NCBI RefSeq assembly: GCF_002356335.1
Contig: NZ_AP018165.1
Coordinates: forward strand, 4,712,001 to 4,776,000
DNA from: [Mycobacterium] stephanolepidis
GTDB lineage: Bacteria > Actinomycetota > Actinomycetes > Mycobacteriales > Mycobacteriaceae
DNA length: 64,000 nucleotides
Reading direction: 5' to 3'
Part shown: one piece after another, positions 26,449 to 34,570 of the stretch
Layout of the letters: the number at the start of each line of letters is the position of its first letter
Numbering within the stretch: position 1 is the stretch's first letter
Notes under the pieces: model-generated
What the model was told of the DNA's origin: nothing
Database searches by the model: none
What the model saw: only the letters and a program-made list of their open reading frames with translations
Program-made: the position numbers and the translations under genes

Positions 26449-26898
26449 CTACGCGATGAAGCGCGAAATCGATTCGGCCACACAAGCCGGTTTGTCGACA
26501 CCTTCGATCTCGACGGTCGTCAAGATCGCCACGTCCACGGCGCCCGGTTTCTGTTCAACATGGGTCACCTCGGCGCGGGCACGCAGTCTCGATCCCACCC
26601 GGACCGGGTTCAGGAATCGAATCTTGTTGTACCCGTAATTGATCCCCATCGCGATGTTGTCGACCTGGATCAGCTGGAACTGAAACTGCGGCAATAGCGA
26701 CAAGGTGAGCAGCCCGTGGGCAATGGTGCCACCGAACGGGCCATCGGCGGCCCGTTCGGCGTCGACATGAATCCATTGGTGGTCACCGGTTGCGTCGGCA
26801 AAGGTGTTGACCCGCTCCTGATCGACCACAAGCCAATCGGTGACCCCGAGGTCACCCACCGCAACGTCGGCAATTCCGTTGAACACCTTGGCGGTCAC
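26449..26898 (-). CDS. MaoC-like (R)-hydratase, HtdZ-type
   Basis: 149 aa single hot-dog domain. The hydratase motif FADATGDHQWIHVD supplies the Asp39/His44 dyad, followed by GPFGGTIAHGLLTLSLLP. Similar in size to M. tuberculosis Rv0130 (HtdZ). It would hydrate 2-enoyl-CoA to the (R)-3-hydroxy form. Start overlaps the stop of the oxidoreductase gene by 4 bp, so it belongs to the operon that begins with the methyltransferases at 32226. Confidence 0.9.
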   Translation of the reverse strand: MTAKVFNGIADVAVGDLGVTDWLVVDQERVNTFADATGDHQWIHVDAERAADGPFGGTIAHGLLTLSLLPQFQFQLIQVDNIAMGINYGYNKIRFLNPVRVGSRLRARAEVTHVEQKPGAVDVAILTTVEIEGVDKPACVAESISRFIA

Positions 26899-27857
26899 GG
26901 AACGAGGACCATCTTCCCGTAGACCTTTCCATCGGCGAAGTCCTGGAGTGCCTGTCGGCCCTCTGACAGCGGTATCCGCGCACTCACCGGCGGTCGCATG
27001 CCCTCGGCCACCAACTTCTCCAACCCCGCCTGCGTCTCGTAGAGGTAATCCGTGTGAGTGCGCAGGAATTCGCCCCAGGCCACACCGATCAGCGAGGCGT
27101 TGCGCAGCAGCAATCGATTCACCTTGATGGTCGGTATCGCGCCGGCCGCAAATCCCACGACCAGCAGCCTGCCCTCGGAGGCCAGGGTGCGTACCGCGTC
27201 GTCAAAGGCGGGCCCACCGATGGGATCCACCACCATGTCGACACCGGCGCCACTGGTCGCCTCACGAACCGCCTTGGCCCAGCCATCCTCGAGCGGCAGG
27301 ACGATGTCGGCACCGACACTCTTGACGAATTCCGTTGCAGCGGTTCGGTTTACCACGGCGATCACCTTGGCCCCCAGGCCCTTGGCAATCTGGATTGCGG
27401 CAGTTCCGATACCACCGGCCGCACCGAGCACCAGCACCGTCTCCCCCGCACGCAGCTGCCCGCGGCGGGCGTACGCGAAGTACATGGTGTGGTAGTTCGC
27501 GATGAGGGCGACGGCCTCGGCATCGTCGAGCTGCGGCGGCGTCGGAAGAATGTTGGACGGCGCCACTGCCACCCGCTCGGCATACCCACCAATGAAATTG
27601 AAGGCCATCACCCGGTCACCGGGGTTGAGTCCCGAACCTGCGGGTGCCGATCGCACGACCCCGGCGGTTTCGATGCCTGGGACGAAAGGAGGCTCCATTC
27701 GTAACTGGTACTCGCCCTTGGTCATTAGGTAATCGGGAAAACAGACTCCTGCGGCCTTGACGTCGACAACCACGACGTTGTCACCGCGCGGCTCTTCGAC
27801 ATCGGTGTAGACCAACCCCTCCGGGCCCGACAGCGACTGCGCCTGTATGGCTTTCAT
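26895..27857 (-). CDS. NADPH:quinone oxidoreductase family (zinc-free MDR) protein
   Basis: 320 aa from ATG 27857. GroES-like N-terminal domain (FPDYLMTKGEYQLRMEPPFVPGIETAG), then the nucleotide fold with VLVLGAAGGIGTAAIQIAKGLGAKVIAV. The zinc-binding cysteines of alcohol dehydrogenases are missing, as in quinone oxidoreductases. Orthologous position to Rv0149. Start overlaps the SDR stop by ATGA; the long in-frame extension through the SDR gene is a shadow. Confidence 0.9.
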   Translation of the reverse strand: MKAIQAQSLSGPEGLVYTDVEEPRGDNVVVVDVKAAGVCFPDYLMTKGEYQLRMEPPFVPGIETAGVVRSAPAGSGLNPGDRVMAFNFIGGYAERVAVAPSNILPTPPQLDDAEAVALIANYHTMYFAYARRGQLRAGETVLVLGAAGGIGTAAIQIAKGLGAKVIAVVNRTAATEFVKSVGADIVLPLEDGWAKAVREATSGAGVDMVVDPIGGPAFDDAVRTLASEGRLLVVGFAAGAIPTIKVNRLLLRNASLIGVAWGEFLRTHTDYLYETQAGLEKLVAEGMRPPVSARIPLSEGRQALQDFADGKVYGKMVLVP

Positions 27858-28720
27858 GCGAGCGAGGGAGGGCCGGCCTTGACCGCATTCGACAGATCCG
27901 CGATCTGCGACCACTTCTCGGCGACCTCGTCGACGGTGGGCGGGGTCTCGAAGTCCGCACCGGCGTTCTCGAACAGTGCGACGCGTTGCACCTTGCCGCC
28001 CCCGACGACGAAAACCGAACCGTTGTCGGTGCTTTCCTCGGTGCACAGGTATCCGACGACCGGTGCGACGAAGGACGGTGGCAGCTTGTCCAGCACCGCC
28101 TCCGGGGCGATGTCGGCCGTCATCCGGGTGGCCGCGATCGGTGCGATCGCGTTGGAGTGGATGTTGTACTTGGCACCCTCCAACGCGAGGGTGTTGATGA
28201 GCCCGACGAGTCCCAACTTGGCGGCGCTGTAGTTGGCCTGCCCGAAGTTGCCGAACAGACCACTGGTCGAGGTGGCGACCACGATGCGACCGTAGCCCTG
28301 CTCGCGGAAATGCGGCCATGCGGCGCGGGTGATGTTGTATCCGCCATACAGGTGAACCTGTTGCACCGCATGCCAACTGTCATAGGTCATCTTGTGGAAA
28401 GTGCCGTCCCGCAGGATGCCGGCGTTGCTGACCACACCGTGGATGGCGCCGAACTCGTCGACCGCGGTCTTCACGATGTTGGCCGCGCCCTCTTCGGTGG
28501 CGACACTGTCGTAGTTGGCAACCGCGCGCCCCCCGGCCGCCTTGATCTCGTCGACCACGCTATCGGCCATCGCGGACCCGGCGCCGGATCCGTCTCGGGC
28601 ACCACCCAAGTCGTTGACGACCACCGAGGCGCCCTCGCCGGCCAGGGTGAGCGCGTATTCACGGCCCAGACCTCCACCGGCTCCGGTCACGACAATTACC
28701 CGGTCTTGCACTCCCGGCAT
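27854..28720 (-). CDS. SDR of the multifunctional-enzyme hydroxyacyl-CoA dehydrogenase type
   Basis: 288 aa from ATG 28720, chosen for its AGGAG ribosome site 7 nt upstream. Cofactor motif VTGAGGGLGREYAL, VNDLGG, NAGILRD, and catalytic Ser with YSAAK are in place. The sequence resembles the HSD domain of peroxisomal MFE-2 and M. tuberculosis Rv0148. It likely oxidises 3-hydroxyacyl-CoA. Sits between the aldehyde dehydrogenase and quinone oxidoreductase genes. Confidence 0.92.
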   Translation of the reverse strand: MPGVQDRVIVVTGAGGGLGREYALTLAGEGASVVVNDLGGARDGSGAGSAMADSVVDEIKAAGGRAVANYDSVATEEGAANIVKTAVDEFGAIHGVVSNAGILRDGTFHKMTYDSWHAVQQVHLYGGYNITRAAWPHFREQGYGRIVVATSTSGLFGNFGQANYSAAKLGLVGLINTLALEGAKYNIHSNAIAPIAATRMTADIAPEAVLDKLPPSFVAPVVGYLCTEESTDNGSVFVVGGGKVQRVALFENAGADFETPPTVDEVAEKWSQIADLSNAVKAGPPSLA

Positions 28721-28786
28721 GCAGAACTCCTGATTCACTTGGCACTTCATTGGGTTGCTGAATGATATGGAGGACGGAAACTACAG

Positions 28787-30205
28787 CTACATAAGCTTTT
28801 TCATCAGCTTAAGGTTCTTCTCCAGGTACGGCGGATACGGGAGCTTGAGGTCCATCTTGGTGCTCTTGTACAGCGTCGACTTGAGGTGACTGAACTCGTC
28901 GAATCCAGCCTTGCCGTGGTAGGCGCCCATACCGCTGGCACCGACTCCACCGAAGGGCAGGTTCGGGATGACCGCGTGGTACAGCAGATGATTGATCACT
29001 GTGCCACCCGCGGGCACATCGTCGATGAATCGGTTGCCGATCCGCTTCGACTCCGTAAAGGCGTAGGCCGCCAGCGGCTTTGGTCGCGAGTTGATGAAGT
29101 CGATGGCGTCGTCAAGAGTGTCCGCCGTCAGCACCGGGAGGATCGGGCCGAAGATCTCATTCTGCATGAGCGGCTCGTCCGCGCTGGGATCAACAACGAT
29201 CGTCGGCTCGATGGTGAGCGCGGACGCATCGGAAGCGCCGCCGGTGGCGACCTCTCCTTCGGTCGCGGCCAGATAGCCCACCAGGCGATCGAACTGGCGC
29301 TGGTTCACCACACGCAGTCCCTTGGATTCCTTGTCCGCCTGGAACTCTGCCCATGCCGCCGTGATCTTCTCAACCAGTTCATCGCGAACCGCCGGGTCCA
29401 CAAGGACATAGTCGGGGGCCAGACACACCTGACCGGAGTTGAGGCCCTTCATGTATCCGATGCGGCGCGCAGCGACCTCGATGTTGGCGTCGGCGGCCAC
29501 ATAGACGGGTGACTTGCCGCCCAATTCCAGCGCGACCGGTGTCAGGTGTTGCGCAGCGCCTTCCAGGATGCGCTTGCCGATCTCGGTGCCACCGGTGAAC
29601 AGTGCTTTGTCGAAACCCTGCGCCAGCAGTTCCTGCGTCGCCGAGCCGTCGCCTTCGACGACGGCCACTGCGTGCGGGTCGAGGTACTGCGGAATCAGTT
29701 TGGCCATCAACGCCGATGAGGCAGGCGCGATCTCGGAGGGCTTGATGGCCACGGTGTTGCCGGCGGCCAGCGCGCCGACCACAGGCCCAAGCGTCAGGTA
29801 CAGGGGGAAGTTCCACGCACCGATAACGAGCACCGTGCCGTACGGCTCAGGTACCGACCATGCCTTGGCCGGCTGCTGGGCCAGCGGAAGACCCCGCACC
29901 CGCTTGCGCCGCATCCAGCGCCGGAGGTTCTTGCGGGCATAGACGACCTCGACGACCGACCCGACAACGTCGGCGATCCAGGCTTCGGCCGAGGAGCGCC
30001 CCAAGTCCTCGTGCAATGCGGTGGCGATCGCCGCCTCGTTCTCGGAGAAAAGTCGCTCCAAGCCGACGAGCTGCGCCTTGCGCCAGTGGTACTCGCGGGT
30101 CCGGCCGGTTGCGAAGGTCTCGCGCAGGCCCCGGACGATCCCCGGAATGCGTGAGGGCTCGGACGCAGCGTGCTGGTCGGCAGGCGTAGAGATCTCGGTG
30201 GTCAT
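28787..30205 (-). CDS. NAD(P)-dependent aldehyde dehydrogenase
   Basis: 472 aa from ATG 30205 (AGAGGAA ribosome site upstream). Class 3-like ALDH: WNFPLYLTLGPVVGALAAGNTVAIKPSE, FTGGTEIGKRI, catalytic Glu in LELGGKSP and catalytic Cys in NSGQVCLAPDY, and the NEIFGPILPVL segment. C-terminus hydrophobic-basic (PYPPYLEKNLKLMKKLM), possibly membrane-associated. Oxidises fatty or aromatic aldehydes; counterpart of Rv0147. Confidence 0.94.
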   Translation of the reverse strand: MTTEISTPADQHAASEPSRIPGIVRGLRETFATGRTREYHWRKAQLVGLERLFSENEAAIATALHEDLGRSSAEAWIADVVGSVVEVVYARKNLRRWMRRKRVRGLPLAQQPAKAWSVPEPYGTVLVIGAWNFPLYLTLGPVVGALAAGNTVAIKPSEIAPASSALMAKLIPQYLDPHAVAVVEGDGSATQELLAQGFDKALFTGGTEIGKRILEGAAQHLTPVALELGGKSPVYVAADANIEVAARRIGYMKGLNSGQVCLAPDYVLVDPAVRDELVEKITAAWAEFQADKESKGLRVVNQRQFDRLVGYLAATEGEVATGGASDASALTIEPTIVVDPSADEPLMQNEIFGPILPVLTADTLDDAIDFINSRPKPLAAYAFTESKRIGNRFIDDVPAGGTVINHLLYHAVIPNLPFGGVGASGMGAYHGKAGFDEFSHLKSTLYKSTKMDLKLPYPPYLEKNLKLMKKLM

Positions 30206-30335
30206 ATCCGTTCCTCTCGATGGCACGCTCATCAGTGAGTGCATCTGCGCAGGTCACGTACGCGCACACGGACTAGCGATGGCAGCTACGTGAGCTGTAT
30301 CACCGATGGTAACCAACCAGTTGGGACCTGAGAAC

Positions 30336-30351
30336 CCCGCACCCCTGCGGG
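30336..30351 (-). terminator. Short GC hairpin after methyltransferase copy 6
   Basis: CCCGCA (30336-30341) and TGCGGG (30346-30351) pair perfectly around CCCC, 10 bp beyond the stop of the methyltransferase gene. No U-tract. Weak terminator or pause candidate between that gene and the aldehyde dehydrogenase gene. Confidence 0.3.
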
Positions 30352-30361
30352 CCGCGCTCCA

Positions 30362-31312
30362 TCAGCCCTTGAGCTCGGCTTCTATCAGGGTGTTCCCCCG
30401 TATGTCTTCTTCCGAGTGCACCGGCCGACCCGCATCCGACATCTCCACCTCGGCCGGAATCGCCCGAACTGTCCACCCACGCCCGGCGAGCCATTGGGGG
30501 ACATCGGTGCGGTTCTCGTCGTGGTACATCAGCGATCCGACATCAAGGGACTCTCCGTCCATCCCCGCCAGCTTGCGGGCCCGGTCGAAATGTTCGCGCA
30601 TCTTGCTGCGGAACTCGTGCCGCTTGGCGTTGTCCGGTCCCACGGCCTCGACGGCGATTCTGCTGCCCGGTGCACTCTGATCCACGATCAGTTCGAAGAG
30701 CCGGTCCTGCGCCTCTGTCGGCAGATACATGAGCAGACCTTCGGCCAGCCACGCCGTGGGCGAGGTGACGTCGAATCCCTCCTGCTGCAACGCCGCCGGC
30801 CAGTCCTGCCGAAGGTCGACGGGCACCTCTCGGCGAAGACAGGCAGAACGCACATCGTGCTCATCGAGCGTTTGGCGCTTGTACTGCAACACGAGCGGCT
30901 GGTCGATCTCGTACACGGTGGTACCGGCGGGCCAGTCCAGGCGATACGCACGAGAATCCAGGCCGGCGGCCAGGATCACCACCTGGGTGATTCCCGCGCG
31001 TGACGCCCGTTCAAAGAACCCGTCGAAGAATCGAGTGCGGACCGCCTGGTAATCCACCGCGTACTGCATGATCCGGTCGGCTTCGGGGTCGAGTTCGGCG
31101 AGCTGCTGGCGCAGCTCATCGCTGGCGATCACCGACCAGGCCCCGGCCCCCGCACGTTCGACGAGCAGCTGCGCGAACGGATCCTGTATGAGCGGCGTGT
31201 CACTGCGGGTTTCGGCCGCTCGCGCCGCGGCCACCATGACTGCGGTGGCTCCCACACTGCTCGCGATGTCCCAACTGTCATCATCGGACCGGGCGGGGGT
31301 CGCGTCGGTCAC
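30362..31312 (-). CDS. LCMT-family SAM-dependent methyltransferase (copy 6 of 6)
   Basis: 316 aa from GTG 31312, which overlaps the stop of copy 5 (GTGA). Landmarks: DDDSWDIASSVGATAVMVAAARA, VILAAGLDSRAYRLDWPAG, YEIDQPLVLQYKRQTL, WLAEGLLMYLP. The long in-frame N-terminal reading upstream is a shadow of copy 5. Corresponds in position to Rv0146, next to the Rv0147-like aldehyde dehydrogenase. Substrate unknown. Confidence 0.9.
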   Translation of the reverse strand: MTDATPARSDDDSWDIASSVGATAVMVAAARAAETRSDTPLIQDPFAQLLVERAGAGAWSVIASDELRQQLAELDPEADRIMQYAVDYQAVRTRFFDGFFERASRAGITQVVILAAGLDSRAYRLDWPAGTTVYEIDQPLVLQYKRQTLDEHDVRSACLRREVPVDLRQDWPAALQQEGFDVTSPTAWLAEGLLMYLPTEAQDRLFELIVDQSAPGSRIAVEAVGPDNAKRHEFRSKMREHFDRARKLAGMDGESLDVGSLMYHDENRTDVPQWLAGRGWTVRAIPAEVEMSDAGRPVHSEEDIRGNTLIEAELKG

Positions 31313-32226
31313 CGGAGTTCTCCCTGGATCAGCTGGCCGCGGAACGTTCCCTGCTCGACATCCTCGGGCACGGGCCTGCCCAGCCGCGCCATTTCGTCGT
31401 GCGCATCGGTCTTGGTCACCGACCATCCGTGTGCCCCAAGCCATTCCGCCGGGTCGGCTCGGTTCTCGTCCTCGTAGATCAAGTTCTCGATAGTGACGTC
31501 GACATCGATGGCGGTCTTGAACGCGGCACGCACCTGCTCCCGGCGGGCCGCCTCCTGCTCGCTCTCATCCAGGACCAGCTTGCCCTCGTATCCCTCCACG
31601 GCAATGTGACTGCCTGCGGCACTCAAGACACCGATGTTCACGAACAGACTGTCTTGCGCGTCCGCGGGCAGATACGGCAACAGGCCTTCGGCAAGCCACG
31701 CGGTGGGTTGCGCGGAATCGAACCCGGCCTCTCGCAGCGCGGCCGGCCAGTCCTCGCGCAGATCGACGGCAACGCCGCGTCGTTGCGCCTTCGGTTGGTG
31801 GGCGGCGAGGGCGGAGGCCTTGAATTCCAGAACCTGCGGTTGGTCGATCTCGAACACGGTGGTGCCGGCGGGCCAGTCAAGCCGGTACGCGCGAGAATCC
31901 AGCCCGGAAGCCAGGATGACGATCTGCCGGACGCCCGCCGCGGTCGCGGCCAAGAAGTAGGCGTCGAAGAAGTTGGTGCGCGTCGCCTGATAGTCGACCA
32001 TCCGGCTGTAGATCCGTCCGGCCTCTGGATCGGGCCATTCGATGTCGCCAGTCGCCAACCGCTCCCAGCCTGTCGATTTACCGGTCGCGTCAACGAGTAT
32101 CTGTGCGAAAGGATCGTGGATGAGCGCGTCGGTCCGCAGCGTCTCGGTGGCGCGTGCGGCCGCCACCCCGAGCGCGGTCGCCCCCACGCTGGAGGTGATG
32201 TCCCAGGTGTCCCCGTCGACCCGCAT
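31309..32226 (-). CDS. LCMT-family SAM-dependent methyltransferase (copy 5 of 6)
   Basis: 305 aa from ATG 32226, with a GAGAGGAG ribosome site upstream. Landmarks: DGDTWDITSSVGATALGVAAARA, VILASGLDSRAYRLDWPAG (Ser replaces the common Ala before Gly), FEIDQPQVLEFKA, WLAEGLLPYLP. Corresponds in position to Rv0145. First gene of the operon running to the MaoC gene at 26449. Confidence 0.9.
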   Translation of the reverse strand: MRVDGDTWDITSSVGATALGVAAARATETLRTDALIHDPFAQILVDATGKSTGWERLATGDIEWPDPEAGRIYSRMVDYQATRTNFFDAYFLAATAAGVRQIVILASGLDSRAYRLDWPAGTTVFEIDQPQVLEFKASALAAHQPKAQRRGVAVDLREDWPAALREAGFDSAQPTAWLAEGLLPYLPADAQDSLFVNIGVLSAAGSHIAVEGYEGKLVLDESEQEAARREQVRAAFKTAIDVDVTIENLIYEDENRADPAEWLGAHGWSVTKTDAHDEMARLGRPVPEDVEQGTFRGQLIQGELR

Positions 32227-32557
32227 GCGGCTCCTCTCAAGGCAAACTAGACCCAATAGTGAGCAATGCTACAGATCTCCATCGGTGGCGGGCATTGTGC
32301 CTTGGGTCACATTCACGCTGGTCGCGCCCAGGTAGCCGCATCATTCATTCATTTGCCCGTCACTTTGGATGGGCTGTGCTGCGGGAAGTCAACCGCCCAG
32401 ACACACTTGGTCAATTTATGCAGTTCCTACACGGATCTGTCATAGGGTTCATCATCGAATCCGTTTGATGACCCACCCTGGCGAAGTTCGCTGGCAGAGG
32501 GCTTACTAAAATCCGGTCCAAGAGATAGCTCAGATGAAGTTCGAAAGGGGATAGAAC
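32227..32557. promoter_or_regulatory. 331-bp divergent intergenic region between methyltransferase copy 5 and the kas gene
   Basis: No credible ORF. It should hold the promoter of the minus-strand operon and of the plus-strand leader ORF-kas unit. A partial inverted repeat lies at 32445-32474 (TCATCA and TGATGA with flanking GGG/CCC, one bulge). AT-rich patches near 32410-32420 and 32508-32515 (TTACTAAAAT) could be promoter elements, but no confident -35/-10 pair was found. Confidence 0.4.
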
Positions 32558-32596
32558 GTGCTCGTCACGTACATGTCCACGGGGGGATGTCGATAA
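32558..32596 (+). CDS. 12-codon leader ORF coupled to the kas gene
   Basis: GTG at 32558 follows a strong ribosome site (GAAAGGGG, 32543-32550) at 7 nt. The frame reads [12 protein letters not shown] and stops with TAA at 32594-32596, whose last A is the first base of the kas ATG (TAATG). This layout predicts translational coupling: ribosomes ending the leader could restart on kas, helped by GGGGGG at 32581-32586. Peptide function, if any, unknown; a regulatory leader is the simplest reading. Confidence 0.45.
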   Translation: MLVTYMSTGGCR

Positions 32597-33852
32597 TGAC
32601 CAAACCATCTACCGCAAACGGCGGCTTTCCGAACATCGTCGTGACCGGCATGGCCATGACGACGTCGATCGCACCGGATGTCGAGGGCACCTGGAAGGGG
32701 CTACTCGCCGGCGAGAGTGGCATCCGCACTCTCGAAGACGACTTCGTCGCCCACTACGACCTGCCCGTGAAGATCGGCGGGCACCTCAAGGTCCGCGACT
32801 TCGACAAAGACATGACGAAAATCGAGCACCGTCGTCTGTCCTATGTCCAGCGCTTGGCGGCGATCATGGGCCGTCAGGTCTGGGAGGACGCCGGGGCCCC
32901 CGACGTCGACCTGGAACGTCTTGCGGTGTCAGTCGGCACCGGCCTGGGCGGCGCCGAGAAGATGGTCGAAGCCTACGACGATATGCGTGCCAAGGGCACG
33001 AAAGTCGTTTCGCCCCTAGCCGTTCAGATGTTCATGCCCAACGGGGCAGCCGCCGTCATCGGGCTGGAGCGCAAGGCCCGCGGCGGCGTCATCACGCCGG
33101 TATCGGCATGCGCGTCGGGCAATGAGGGCATCGCGCACGCGTGGCGCCAGATCGCCTACGGCGACGCCGATATCGCCATCTGCGGCGGTGTCGAGGCGGC
33201 CATCGAAGCTGTCCCGATCGCGGCGTTCGCCAACATGCGCATCGTGATGTCGACCGATAACGACAACCCCGCAGGTGCGTCGCGCCCGTTCGACAAGAAC
33301 CGCACTGGCTTCGTCTTCGGTGAGGGCGCGGCTCTCATGGTCATCGAGACCGAGGAGCACGCCAAGGCGCGGGGAGCGCGGATTTACGCTCGCCTTCTCG
33401 GTGCCGGCATCACGTCGGACGGTTTCCACGTCGTGGCACCGCATCCGGACGGCATCGGCGCCTCCAAGGCAATGAACCGTGCCCTGGAAACCGCCGGACT
33501 GGACGCCAAGGACATCGACCATGTCAACGCCCACGCCACCGCAACAAGCGTGGGAGACGTCGCCGAGGGCAAGGCCATCCATAACTCGAACCTGCACCAC
33601 GCCGCGGTCTACGCACCCAAGGGCGCCCTCGGGCACTCGGTGGGTGCCGTCGGCGCCGTCGAGGCCGTCATCACGGTGAAGTCGTTGCAGGAGGGCATCA
33701 TTCCGCCCACCCTCAACTATGAGACGCCCGATCCGGAGATCGAACTCGACGTCGTCAGCAAGGAGCCTCGCAAGGGCGACTACAAGTATGCGATCAACAA
33801 CTCGTTCGGGTTCGGTGGCCACAACGTGGCGATCGCCCTCGGCAAGTACTGA
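32596..33852 (+). CDS. KasA-like beta-ketoacyl-ACP synthase (orphan FAS-II type)
   Basis: 418 aa from ATG 32596, giving [12 protein letters not shown], very like the N-terminus of M. tuberculosis KasA; an ATG 9 bp earlier has no spacing from the G-rich site. Catalytic Cys172 (VSACASG), His313 (NAHATATS), Lys342 and His347 ([10 protein letters not shown]) are all present. It would elongate acyl-AcpM with malonyl-AcpM in mycolic precursor synthesis. Unlike kasA/kasB it is not in the fabD-acpM-kasA-kasB-accD6 cluster, so it is a stand-alone paralogue. Preceded by the coupled leader ORF. Confidence 0.9.
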   Translation: MTKPSTANGGFPNIVVTGMAMTTSIAPDVEGTWKGLLAGESGIRTLEDDFVAHYDLPVKIGGHLKVRDFDKDMTKIEHRRLSYVQRLAAIMGRQVWEDAGAPDVDLERLAVSVGTGLGGAEKMVEAYDDMRAKGTKVVSPLAVQMFMPNGAAAVIGLERKARGGVITPVSACASGNEGIAHAWRQIAYGDADIAICGGVEAAIEAVPIAAFANMRIVMSTDNDNPAGASRPFDKNRTGFVFGEGAALMVIETEEHAKARGARIYARLLGAGITSDGFHVVAPHPDGIGASKAMNRALETAGLDAKDIDHVNAHATATSVGDVAEGKAIHNSNLHHAAVYAPKGALGHSVGAVGAVEAVITVKSLQEGIIPPTLNYETPDPEIELDVVSKEPRKGDYKYAINNSFGFGGHNVAIALGKY

Positions 33853-33866
33853 TCCCACGCTCTTCC

Positions 33867-33927
33867 CCGACACGCCGTCTGGCGGCGGATTCGTATCGCA
33901 CGATTCCGCCGCGAGGCGGCGTGTCGG
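33867..33927 (+). terminator. 61-nt two-part palindrome after kas
   Basis: Outer arms CCGACACGCCG (33867-33877) and CGGCGTGTCGG (33917-33927) are perfect. After a symmetric 4/4 internal loop, inner arms 33882-33893 and 33901-33912 pair with one mismatch around a 7-nt loop. It starts 14 bp after the kas stop. No U-tract follows. Likely a terminator or a palindromic repeat element. Confidence 0.5.
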
Positions 33928-34013
33928 CGTTGGACGGACGCCACGCTGACAACGGCTTCGGTCCCACACAAAGGGCCGCAGGCGATCCCAGGCGTGCCTC
34001 GACATCCAGACAG

Positions 34014-34035
34014 CTGGCAGGAAACTGGCAGGAAA
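34014..34035 (+). repeat. Tandem 11-bp duplication upstream of the hemophore-like gene
   Basis: CTGGCAGGAAA occurs twice head-to-tail (34014-34024, 34025-34035), directly before ATTCCAGGG. It lies roughly 110 bp upstream of the hemophore-like gene; possible regulator half-sites or chance slippage. Confidence 0.4.
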
Positions 34036-34144
34036 TTCCAGGGATGCGAACCGTACCCTCAGTCGAGTATACAGTTGTCTACATCCTAGATCGGGGTGTT
34101 AGGTGATTCCCCTACAGGAAGGACGTACGGCGCAGGTTGCGCGA

Positions 34145-34519
34145 ATGGGTTTCGGAATGATCCCGCTTAACAAAGTTGTGTTGCCCTGTGTGGGTGCGGC
34201 ATTGGGTGCCTGCCTCGTTGGACTGGCGCCCCTGGCCCATGCCGACACCCTGGACACGACAAGCTGTTCCTCAGAACAGATCATGTCTTCCATACAGCAG
34301 AACAACCCACGCGTCCGGACGTACCTGTCCAACCACCCCAACGCAGAGAACAAACTTCGCAACGATCTCAACCTGCTACTTGCCGTTCCCGAAGGGCAGC
34401 GCAGACAGGCAATCGAAAACCTGCAGCAGGGCATGGGTCGCGGGCCTGAGGCAATCGACCTTGGCAATCTGCTGATGGACTCCGCCAACGGACCCGTAAA
34501 CAACTGCCACCAGTACTGA
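34145..34519 (+). CDS. Hemophore-like exported protein
   Basis: About 124 aa from ATG 34145; a GTG at 34103 in frame would lengthen it by 14 residues. Signal peptide MGFGMIPLNKVVLPCVGAAL with cleavage after PLAHA. The mature ~88 residues are helical with paired cysteines (TTSCSS near the start and NNCHQY at the end), the pattern of the Rv0203-like mycobacterial heme-binding/hemophore-related family. Probably binds heme outside the cell membrane. No IdeR box was recognised upstream. Confidence 0.75.
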   Translation: MGFGMIPLNKVVLPCVGAALGACLVGLAPLAHADTLDTTSCSSEQIMSSIQQNNPRVRTYLSNHPNAENKLRNDLNLLLAVPEGQRRQAIENLQQGMGRGPEAIDLGNLLMDSANGPVNNCHQY

Positions 34520-34533
34520 GCGGTTTGATCGGC

Positions 34534-34564
34534 CCTCGAAGGGGACCGAAACGCCCCTTCGAGG
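34534..34564. terminator. Bidirectional terminator hairpin
   Basis: CCTCGAAGGGG (34534-34544) and CCCCTTCGAGG (34554-34564) form a perfect 11-bp stem with a 9-nt loop, between the ends of the convergent hemophore-like and acyl-CoA dehydrogenase genes. It is suited to serve both strands. Confidence 0.65.
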
Positions 34565-34570
34565 CCGAAG

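Noticed and set aside
26899..28376. Long N-terminal extension of the quinone oxidoreductase frame
   Set aside because: The extra ~170 residues are low-complexity and lie over the SDR gene; the ATG at 27857 with ATGA overlap is the natural start.
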